Of a stretch of DNA of 50,261 bases, positions 14,677-21,681 are shown in pieces. The notes below the pieces were generated by a model, which was given only the letters and a program-made list of their open reading frames with translations, had not been told where the DNA came from and made no database searches. A program made the translations under genes and the position numbers. How positions within the stretch are numbered: position 1 is the stretch's first letter; each line of letters begins with the position of its first letter. Source of the stretch: Bacteroidales bacterium. GTDB taxonomy: Bacteria; Bacteroidota; Bacteroidia; Bacteroidales; UBA932. The stretch is taken from the NCBI GenBank assembly GCA_030695025.1, contig JAUYTX010000078.1, positions 1 through 50,261 of the forward strand, written 5' to 3'.

Positions 14677-16056
14677 ATGGAACTTCCTTTTGCAGAATCC
14701 TATAAAATTAAAATGGTTGAGAGCCTCAGACGAAGCACCCGCGAACAGAGAGAACAGTGGATAAAAGAGGCGGGATACAACCTCTTCAATCTTAAGAGCG
14801 ACTATGTGTTTATTGACCTTCTCACTGATTCGGGAACCGGTGCCATGAGCGACAAACAATGGGCTGCAATGATGGAGGGGGATGAGAGCTATGCAGGAGC
14901 ACGTTCATATTACAAATTAAAGGAGAGTATTAAAGAGATTACGGGTTTTGACTACTTCCTGCCTACCCATCAGGGAAGAGCTGCCGAGAATGTACTTTTC
15001 TCTTCGTTGGTAAAAGAGGGCGACATACTTCCGGGTAATTCGCACTTTGATACAACAAAGGGACATATAGAGTTTCGTAAAGCCATTGCTCTTGACTGTA
15101 CAATCGAAGAGGCTAAGGATACAACCCTTGAACTGCCTTTTAAGGGCAATATGGATCTTAATAAGCTTGAGAGTGTCCTCAGGCAGTATCCTGCCGAAAA
15201 GATCCCTTGTATCGTGTTAACAATTACAAATAACACTGCCGGAGGCCAACCTGTATCAATGGAGAACATTAAGGGTGTCTCTGCACTGGCTAAAAAGTAT
15301 GGTGTTAAGCTGCTTTTCGACTCAGCCCGTTTTGCCGAAAATGCATATTTCATAAAGATTCGTGAGAAGGGTTATGCCGACAAGACCATTCCGGATATTT
15401 GCCGTGAGATGTTTAGCCATGCCGACTTTATGACAATGTCTTCAAAGAAGGATGCTATTGTGAATATGGGTGGCTTTATTGCTTTTCGCGATGAGGAAAC
15501 CTGGCAGGGCTGTCAGATGTATAACATTATGTACGAAGGTTTCATTACCTATGGCGGAATGTCGGGTCGTGACATGAGTGCGCTTGCCCAGGGGCTTAAA
15601 GAGGGCACCGATTTTGACTATCTTGAAACCAGAATTTCGCAGGTTGCATACCTTGCCTCAAAGCTGGACGAGTATGGAATTCCTTTCCAGAGGCCTGCCG
15701 GTGGACATGCAATATTCGTTGATGCAAAAAAGATTCTGACAAACGTTCCAAAGGAGCAGTTTGTTGCCCAGACATTGGGAATAGAGCTCTATATAGAGGG
15801 TGGAGTAAGGGGAGTGGAGATAGGAACTCTGCTGGCAGACAGAGACCCTGTAACAAGAGAGAACCGCTTTCCGTCACTTGAGCTGCTAAGGCTTGCAATA
15901 CCAAGAAGGGTTTACACCAATAACCATATGGACTTCATTGCTGCTGCTCTGAAAAACGTTTTTGACCGAAGAGATTCCATCACCAGTGGCTACATAATCA
16001 AAAAGGAGCTGCCAATAATGAGGCACTTCACCGTTGAGCTAGAGAAAGCCGACTAA
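14677..16056 (+). CDS. tnaA: Tryptophanase (tryptophan indole-lyase)
   Basis: A 459-residue PLP enzyme that splits L-tryptophan into indole, pyruvate and ammonia in the cytoplasm. IDLLTDSGTGAMSDKQWAAM, PTHQGRAAEN and TITNNTAGGQPVS mark the tryptophanase/tyrosine phenol-lyase family. The PLP lysine is K258 in SSKKDAIVNMGG. Three places decide for tryptophanase over tyrosine phenol-lyase: DSARFAENAYFIK (phenol-lyase has DATRCVEN), VEIG where phenol-lyase has MERG with its substrate arginine, and RHFT near the C-terminus, whose histidine is Phe in phenol-lyase. It is monocistronic with its own -7 box. No tryptophan permease gene or TnaC leader is adjacent, so regulation differs from the E. coli operon. 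Confidence 0.95.
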   Translation: MELPFAESYKIKMVESLRRSTREQREQWIKEAGYNLFNLKSDYVFIDLLTDSGTGAMSDKQWAAMMEGDESYAGARSYYKLKESIKEITGFDYFLPTHQGRAAENVLFSSLVKEGDILPGNSHFDTTKGHIEFRKAIALDCTIEEAKDTTLELPFKGNMDLNKLESVLRQYPAEKIPCIVLTITNNTAGGQPVSMENIKGVSALAKKYGVKLLFDSARFAENAYFIKIREKGYADKTIPDICREMFSHADFMTMSSKKDAIVNMGGFIAFRDEETWQGCQMYNIMYEGFITYGGMSGRDMSALAQGLKEGTDFDYLETRISQVAYLASKLDEYGIPFQRPAGGHAIFVDAKKILTNVPKEQFVAQTLGIELYIEGGVRGVEIGTLLADRDPVTRENRFPSLELLRLAIPRRVYTNNHMDFIAAALKNVFDRRDSITSGYIIKKELPIMRHFTVELEKAD

Positions 16057-16075
16057 CTAGACGACTCACAAAAAA

Positions 16076-16212
16076 TCTCCGCGCCACTTTTGGACATATA
16101 CTTGCCCAACAGACACTTACAAAAAAGACTTTGGTGAAAATGTTTCAAATTTCCAAAAGTCTCATTTGTAATACGCTTAATATGAATCGGTTGTCCAAAA
16201 GTGGCGCGGAGA
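16076..16212. mobile_element. 137-bp MITE-like element with perfect 21-bp terminal inverted repeats
   Basis: The 21 nt at 16076-16096 are the exact reverse complement of 16192-16212; the outer half is GC-rich (TCTCCGCGCC) in an AT-rich setting. A second, imperfect inverted repeat lies inside (TTACAAA...GACTTT against its complement), so the whole element can fold into one long hairpin. It has no coding capacity and fills the gap between the convergent tnaA and ABC permease genes. AACTAG occurs just outside the left end (16055-16060) and at the right end (16212-16217). It could be a MITE or a large bidirectional transcription barrier. Confidence 0.6.
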
Positions 16213-16213
16213 A

Positions 16214-17395
16214 CTAGCGCGGGTTCTTCTCTTTTTTTACAACTAAATTAAGGGATACACTTGCTGTAAGAAGGTAAAATCCTGCTTGCAACCAGAGTTG
16301 TATATATTCAAATCTTACCTGCGAAAGGTTAGCTCCCAGAGTGTTAATCTTGATGTATCCCTGAATTCCACGAGTTGAAGGAAACAGATATGAGATCCAT
16401 CTCCAAACATCCGGCATATTTTGCCTTGGCCACGAAAATCCTGACAGAAAGAGAAGAATTACTGTAAAGAAGAGGAATGTGATTAGTCCTGTCTCTCTGT
16501 TTTTGACAAACACCGAAACAGTCATCGAGAAGAAAATCGCTGCCAAAAGGAAGGGAACCATAAAGCTGAATAGAGTCCAAATGTTTCCAATATGTGGCAG
16601 ATTAAAGAACTTAGGAATGAACCCTACTATATAGGCTGTTATTGGAATATAAAGCAGGAAGTATGCAAAAGCCTTCCCAAATACCACTTTGTATATTCCT
16701 TTCCCATGCAAATGGTCGGGTATTTGCGAATGAGTACGACTCTCTTCCCGGGCCGTTCCTGCCATCATTCCTATCCCAAAAAAAAGTGTCTGGTGTATGA
16801 TGAGAATGAGAAGAGCGGGTAGTAAAAAGCTGGCAAATCCACCACCTGGATTGTATAAGGCAACATCATTTCCCGGGATAGCTTCAACTAGTTGTTCTGC
16901 CTGCTCTCCTCCAATTCCTGCTGCATTGTAGCGATTTATCTGAATACTGCGTAGCTCGTCAAGCATTGTGTAGTTGGTTGCCATCATAAGCCCCTTGTAG
17001 TAGAGAAAACTGCTCATATCGTTATAGATTGAGATGGTTGCCTGCTCCATCCGAGCAAGTTTGAGGTGATAATCGGACGGGATAAATACAATGCCGTGGA
17101 CCTTTCCTTCCATGAAAAGTGCTTTCGCCTCCTCCATATTAAGGCATCTTTTGCTGATCTTTACCTCCTGTGTGGCATTGAGCTTTCTAAGAAACTTTCC
17201 GCTCTGTGCTGAGTTGGATTGATCTACTACAGCTATTGGAATCTCATAGATAGATTCATTGTTGTAAATTCCATTGTAGAGGAGCGGGTATGCTATACCT
17301 GCTACAAAAAAAATGAGAATAACACCTTTGTCTCTGAAAATGTGCCACAGCTCATTTGTCATTACCCAGTAGAGATCCTTTAATGTTTTTTTCAT
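16214..17395 (-). CDS. ABC-2 type efflux permease (second of a pair)
   Basis: A 393-residue integral membrane protein of the ABC-2 (YhhJ/DrrB-like) permease family. It has one N-terminal helix (VILIFFVAGIAYPLLYNGIY), a large extracytoplasmic domain (about 45-175) and five more helices, with the typical SGFSWPRQNMPDVWRWISYL loop near the end. Such permeases form the channel of drug, antibiotic or polymer exporters and need an ABC ATPase. It is 2 nt from the paralogous permease gene upstream and is the last gene of the marR-tolC-hlyD efflux operon. No ATPase gene is in the operon. The stop codon lies next to the 137-bp palindromic element. Confidence 0.88.
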   Translation of the reverse strand: MKKTLKDLYWVMTNELWHIFRDKGVILIFFVAGIAYPLLYNGIYNNESIYEIPIAVVDQSNSAQSGKFLRKLNATQEVKISKRCLNMEEAKALFMEGKVHGIVFIPSDYHLKLARMEQATISIYNDMSSFLYYKGLMMATNYTMLDELRSIQINRYNAAGIGGEQAEQLVEAIPGNDVALYNPGGGFASFLLPALLILIIHQTLFFGIGMMAGTAREESRTHSQIPDHLHGKGIYKVVFGKAFAYFLLYIPITAYIVGFIPKFFNLPHIGNIWTLFSFMVPFLLAAIFFSMTVSVFVKNRETGLITFLFFTVILLFLSGFSWPRQNMPDVWRWISYLFPSTRGIQGYIKINTLGANLSQVRFEYIQLWLQAGFYLLTASVSLNLVVKKEKNPR

Positions 17396-17397
17396 AT

Positions 17398-18567
17398 TTA
17401 TTTGAGAGGATAATTCTGATTAATTAGTGCCTTTTTTAGCCTGTTCCAGACTATGAGAGGCAGTAGAAGGAAGAGAAATATTGCTGCATAACTTAGCGAT
17501 GAGTTTACAAATGGAGTTCCCCAAAGTGCCTCATTTACATATATGTTAAAATAATGGCGTATTGGAAATAGCACGCTGGCTCCTTGTGCAAGAGGAGGCA
17601 TCGCCTCAATTGGGAATGTAAAGCCTGCATAGGTGAATGACAAGATTCCATATAGCGCGGCAAAGCTTATACCTACGCGCAGTACCGGGAACAATCCAAT
17701 CATTAATATACCTATTGCTTGATGAGCAAGAACAAACAAAACAGTAGCTGCCGAAAATCTTAAAAGAGATCCATTCATTGGGAATCCTGTAAATTTGTAA
17801 AGAAGCACATTGCCAGCAAGACCTAGTATAATGAATATTACGGAGTAGGGTAGTAGTTTTCCGCTAAGAGCGACAGTAAGAGAGCCATTTGATTCAGCCA
17901 ACCACTCTCGTGAACTTTTATTCTTGAGCTCTAGGCCTATCGGATAAACTGTCATAAGCAGTATAACCAATTGAAGTATCCCGGGCAAGAGAACATTTAT
18001 CAGGTAGACTCCGTAATTGGCCCAAGGGTTGCCTATATGATGAGTGTCTATTACAATAGGCTGAATCCTTCCCATGATTGCCTTCTCATCCATTCCTTTT
18101 GCGCGGAGAATCTCCCTCTGGTAGGCAGAGGAAGCGAGGGTGGACATCGTGAGCATATCCTTGTAGCTGAGCGTTCCCGCTATAAGGTACGAGTTGTTTA
18201 CATAGAATGATACCTCAGGTCGTTTGCCGACTAGGAGGTCTTTGTAAAAATCACGCGGGATATCAATAAATCCGTAAACCTCTCCTCTCTGCATAAGATC
18301 TCTTGCCTCAGCAAAATTTGCACAGCCTGCAACAACTTGAGTCATTGGAGTTGTGTTTAGTTCGCGAGCAAACCTTCTCGATATTACCGAATTGTCGCTG
18401 TCTATAACTGCAACAGGAAGCCTTTCGGGTAGACCTTCATTGAGGAGGGTGAGAAAAAAGAGATACCCGAATGCTACCACAAATACCGTAGAAAAAAGGT
18501 AAATAGGTCTGCCGAACATCATTTTGATCTCACGCTTTAGAACCTGTTTTAGTGGATTGAGGCTCAT
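17398..18567 (-). CDS. ABC-2 type efflux permease (first of a pair)
   Basis: A 389-residue paralogue of the downstream permease, with an N-terminal helix (YLFSTVFVVAFGYLFFLTLL), an extracytoplasmic domain (about 40-170) and a C-terminal block of five helices containing the FTYAGFTFPIEAMPPLAQGA loop. The pair probably forms a heterodimeric transmembrane channel. The start codon overlaps the stop of the hlyD-like gene by 4 nt, a sign of translational coupling. With the HlyD-like adaptor and the TolC-like channel it should build a tripartite exporter across both membranes. Substrate unknown. Confidence 0.88.
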   Translation of the reverse strand: MSLNPLKQVLKREIKMMFGRPIYLFSTVFVVAFGYLFFLTLLNEGLPERLPVAVIDSDNSVISRRFARELNTTPMTQVVAGCANFAEARDLMQRGEVYGFIDIPRDFYKDLLVGKRPEVSFYVNNSYLIAGTLSYKDMLTMSTLASSAYQREILRAKGMDEKAIMGRIQPIVIDTHHIGNPWANYGVYLINVLLPGILQLVILLMTVYPIGLELKNKSSREWLAESNGSLTVALSGKLLPYSVIFIILGLAGNVLLYKFTGFPMNGSLLRFSAATVLFVLAHQAIGILMIGLFPVLRVGISFAALYGILSFTYAGFTFPIEAMPPLAQGASVLFPIRHYFNIYVNEALWGTPFVNSSLSYAAIFLFLLLPLIVWNRLKKALINQNYPLK

Positions 18568-19568
18568 TTCCCGTTAACTACAGTTTTAATTATTACTGTC
18601 ATTCCAGGGCGAAGAGCTTTGATGGGGGTGATAGGAGTTGCCTTTAATTCAAAAGATTTTGCGTCAAATCCACCGCTTACCTTTGTGGATCTCCATGTTG
18701 CATAGGATGCCATAGCCTTAATAAAAGTAACCTTTGCTTCATACTCTTCCTTTCCCAAAGCTGGGATCTGAACTTTAACAACGGTTCCTAAAGTGAGGCC
18801 ATTGAGCAGATCTTCGCGTACACTGAACGTAAACCACATCTGGGTAAGGTCTGTTATGCTCATTATGGGTGCTCCTGTTCCAACCAGAGATCCCTCTTCG
18901 GGAAAAATTTCGCTGATTTCTCCTGATGATGGTGCAACAATATAGGCCTCATCAAGATAGGACTCCACCTCTTTGATTGCTCCGGTTGCTCTGTTTACCA
19001 GCGCTAGTGCCGCTTCGCGATCCTCTTTTTCTGCTCCGTTAATTGCCATCTCATATTGTGATTTTGCCGCCTTTGCAGTTGCAATTGCTGCTTTATATTG
19101 AGCTTCGGCTTCGTCACGTTTTTGAGCAGGAACTACCTTTTTTTCAAAGAGTTTATCTACTCTTTCGTAAGACTTGGCAGAAATATCTACTCCAACTTCT
19201 GCCTTTTGCCAGAGCTCGTATGCACCCATAATCTGCTCTGGTCTTGCCCCTTTGATTGCTTTACGGTTCTGCGCCTGAGCAGCATCACGGGCAGCAATTG
19301 CCTGTTCAAGTTTTGCATTTAGTTCGGGGCTCGAGATTATAGCCAAGGTATCTCCCTTGTTAACCCAGGCGCCCTCTTCTGTCAGTATCTCACTTACTCT
19401 TCCCGGAATTTTTCCCGACACTCGATACTCTTTAGCCTCGGCCTCTCCCTGAATTATTACTGGTTCTGGTTTGGTCGCATACAGCCCTATCAATGATACG
19501 ATTACTATAACGCCAAGCAATCCTGCAAGCCCAGCTAAAAGGTTGTTATTGTTCTTTCTTGTTTTCAT
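18564..19568 (-). CDS. HlyD-family membrane-fusion protein
   Basis: The 334-residue periplasmic adaptor has an N-terminal membrane anchor (NLLAGLAGLLGVIVIVSLIG) and a biotinyl-lipoyl-like half-motif (YRVSGKIPGRVSEILTEEGA). A helical hairpin (about 80-205) reaches the outer-membrane channel. The second lipoyl half and beta-barrel follow (EAYIVAPSSGEISEIFPEEG; MWFTFSVREDLL). It links the inner-membrane permeases to the TolC-like protein. The gene is 9 nt after the tolC-like gene and overlaps the permease gene by 4 nt. YhiI/YbhG-like adaptors have the same size. Confidence 0.9.
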   Translation of the reverse strand: MKTRKNNNNLLAGLAGLLGVIVIVSLIGLYATKPEPVIIQGEAEAKEYRVSGKIPGRVSEILTEEGAWVNKGDTLAIISSPELNAKLEQAIAARDAAQAQNRKAIKGARPEQIMGAYELWQKAEVGVDISAKSYERVDKLFEKKVVPAQKRDEAEAQYKAAIATAKAAKSQYEMAINGAEKEDREAALALVNRATGAIKEVESYLDEAYIVAPSSGEISEIFPEEGSLVGTGAPIMSITDLTQMWFTFSVREDLLNGLTLGTVVKVQIPALGKEEYEAKVTFIKAMASYATWRSTKVSGGFDAKSFELKATPITPIKALRPGMTVIIKTVVNGK

Positions 19569-19577
19569 ATATTTATT

Positions 19578-21059
19578 CTAGTTTTTCAATGATATCCCTA
19601 ATGACTCCTTTAGATACGACTGACACATCATAATGTCAATCTGAGCATCAATTTTTTCTGATTTTGATAAAAGCCAGCCGTTGTGTGCCTCCATAAGATC
19701 TGTGCTCCCTGCGACACCTGCTTCAAATGCCTCTTTGGCAAACCGAAGGTTCTCCTCTGCCTTCTCAAAAGATGCCTCTGCCAACTCAAGACGTCTGACA
19801 GACTCATCCATTCTGAATTTTGCCTGATTTATCTGAAGACCTATTTTCTCTCTCGCCTCTTCATTCTGTAAACGGATAATTTTCTGCTGACTCTTGGCTG
19901 CATTTAGAGTATGTACCTTTTCTCCAAAGTGGAACAGGGGGATGTTTATGCCTACTCCAAATGAAAACATTCCCCCGAAGGAATAACTCACTCCATGATT
20001 AAAATTGGGGTTGGATATGATGTAGTTTCCGTTGAGTACAACATTGGGAAGGAATCTTGACTCCATAATCCTGACAGTTGAATTGGCAATCTTAGTCGCT
20101 TCACCGAGGGCCCTTATTTCGGCCCTGTTTTCAATTGCTTCATCAATGTTATCGGTTATTTCAATCGAGTGAACTGCAATATCGGGGGTGTCGGGGAAGA
20201 GATACTCTCCCGTGGGATCCAATCCACAAATCTGGAGTAGTGCCATTTTTGACAAAGCCAGGCCATTATTTGCCTTTGCCTGCATCATCTTCGCCTCATT
20301 AACCTTTACATTTACCTTAAGAATATCTCCTTTAGTGGCAACACCCTCGTCTGCCATTATTGATATATTTACTGCAATTGATTCTATAAGTCGCAGATAT
20401 TCTGCAGCAAGCTCACATTTTGATTTAAGAGAGACAACTCTCCAGTATGCCTCGTCTGTGTGACTCAAGAGCTCCTCTTCTGCTTTCTCTGACTCTATTC
20501 CGGCAAGCCTTTCGCTGCTTTTTGCAATATTATACAACTCTCGAATCTTACCTCCCAGATATATAGGTTGAACAAATCCGGCTATACCGGCAAAAATGTT
20601 TCTTGACTCCATCTCCATTGCCTCTTTGGGGAGTAAAGCGTAATTTTTCCACTCAATTTTTTCCGGATTGGTTTTAGGGTCAAACGGTTTGCCTTGTGAA
20701 TCAACCGGGGCGTATTTACCTGGAGCTATCTGAATCCAGTTATTGTTAATCTGATCCTGACGAAATCCGAAAGAACCATCTTCCATTTTTGTACCGACTG
20801 GCAGCAAAGCATCTTCACCCAGTAAAGAGATGTTTTTCTGGTTGTGTACGTAGGTTCCATTGATAGAAAATCTTGGAAGGAAATGGGTAAATGCAGCCTT
20901 TCGCAACTCAGATGCGATAACCTCTTTCTCCTTGCTTTTCTGCAGAGATCTGTTGTTTTCAACTGCAAGCCTTCTACAATCGTTAATAGTAAGTACATTC
21001 TGCCCGGAAAGTTGGCCGGTGATCAAAATGCATAACAAAAACAGGGCTAATTGTCTCAT
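19578..21059 (-). CDS. TolC-family outer-membrane efflux protein
   Basis: I use the ATG at 21059, which places a signal peptide (MRQLALFLLCILITGQLSGQ) at the N-terminus; the open frame extends 28 codons further upstream but without such a signal. The resulting 493-residue protein has the duplicated helical outer-membrane-efflux architecture: LTINDCRRLAVENNRSLQKS in the first half and ENRAEIRALGEATKIANSTV in the second, with long coiled-coil helices. It forms the trimeric exit duct of the export system encoded downstream. The 99-nt gap to marR contains a small hairpin (CAACC/GGGTTG) near 21105-21120 that may be an operator or leader structure. Confidence 0.9.
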   Translation of the reverse strand: MRQLALFLLCILITGQLSGQNVLTINDCRRLAVENNRSLQKSKEKEVIASELRKAAFTHFLPRFSINGTYVHNQKNISLLGEDALLPVGTKMEDGSFGFRQDQINNNWIQIAPGKYAPVDSQGKPFDPKTNPEKIEWKNYALLPKEAMEMESRNIFAGIAGFVQPIYLGGKIRELYNIAKSSERLAGIESEKAEEELLSHTDEAYWRVVSLKSKCELAAEYLRLIESIAVNISIMADEGVATKGDILKVNVKVNEAKMMQAKANNGLALSKMALLQICGLDPTGEYLFPDTPDIAVHSIEITDNIDEAIENRAEIRALGEATKIANSTVRIMESRFLPNVVLNGNYIISNPNFNHGVSYSFGGMFSFGVGINIPLFHFGEKVHTLNAAKSQQKIIRLQNEEAREKIGLQINQAKFRMDESVRRLELAEASFEKAEENLRFAKEAFEAGVAGSTDLMEAHNGWLLSKSEKIDAQIDIMMCQSYLKESLGISLKN

Positions 21060-21158
21060 ATAAAGTAATATATTATTTGTTGTATGTTCGATAGTTGAAT
21101 ATGCAACCAAATGGGTTGTCAGAAAGTGAGTGTGCAGTTGCATTTTTAGTAAATTGGA

Positions 21159-21602
21159 TTAACTGATGTTGTTGAGGAGTTTTACAATCACCTGTTTGGC
21201 GTCAAGAAGTTCTTTCGGTGTGATTCCGGAGACAGCCTGGTCAAATGACTCTTTTACAATTTGCATTGCTCGTTCTTCCATCTTATGCCCCTTGTTTGTC
21301 AGGTGGATTTTGTTTATTCGTCTGTCTGCCGGGTCTCCATGTCTTTCGATCAGACCATGTTTTGACAATGTGTCAAGCAATCGGGTTATGCTTGTTTTAT
21401 CCTTAGAGGTTTGTTCACTAAGTGATTGCTGGGTTTGACCGTCTTTGTTCCAAAGGCACACCAAGACGATCCACTGCTCAGTTGTTATTTCAAGTTCGGC
21501 AGCTCGGAACTTTCTGTTCAAATGGCGGCTCAAAGAAGCAGAAAGCTGTCCGCTTAACACAGACAGCAATTCATTAGTTTTTACAAACTCTATTAGTTGC
21601 AT
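21159..21602 (-). CDS. MarR-family regulator of the efflux operon
   Basis: The ATG at 21602 gives 147 residues. A longer reading would need a TTG at 21623, which falls at about the predicted transcription start and is unlikely. The winged helix-turn-helix is clear: LEITTEQWIVLVCLWNKDGQ, QQSLSEQTSKDKTSITRLLD, then the wing ERHGDPADRRINKIHLTNKG. MarR proteins are dimeric repressors released by small ligands, often the exporter's substrates. It is the first gene of the efflux operon, and a perfect palindrome over its own -7 box points to autoregulation. Confidence 0.92.
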   Translation of the reverse strand: MQLIEFVKTNELLSVLSGQLSASLSRHLNRKFRAAELEITTEQWIVLVCLWNKDGQTQQSLSEQTSKDKTSITRLLDTLSKHGLIERHGDPADRRINKIHLTNKGHKMEERAMQIVKESFDQAVSGITPKELLDAKQVIVKLLNNIS

Positions 21603-21628
21603 ATACAATGGTTGGTTGTTCAACGGCC

Positions 21629-21645
21629 CAAAAGTATATACTTTT
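21629..21645 (-). promoter_or_regulatory. marR promoter with overlapping palindromic operator
   Basis: AAAAGTATATACTTTT at 21630-21645 is a perfect 16-bp palindrome, and the minus-strand -7 box TACTTTTG (21629-21636) lies within its right half. A MarR dimer bound here would block RNA polymerase. Confidence 0.6.
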
Positions 21646-21681
21646 TTTCAAAAAAAATAATTTTTCGCGCCAGTTTGCGCG
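21645..21681 (-). terminator. Weak rnr terminator
   Basis: Directly after the rnr stop, CGCGC (21666-21670) and GCGCG (21677-21681) form a short GC hairpin, followed leftward by A5, then a T-rich tract. The T run is displaced from the stem, so termination may be partial. Confidence 0.35.

Noticed and set aside
14677-16056. Tyrosine phenol-lyase
   Set aside because: DSARFAEN, VEIG and RHFT at the diagnostic positions match tryptophanase, not phenol-lyase.
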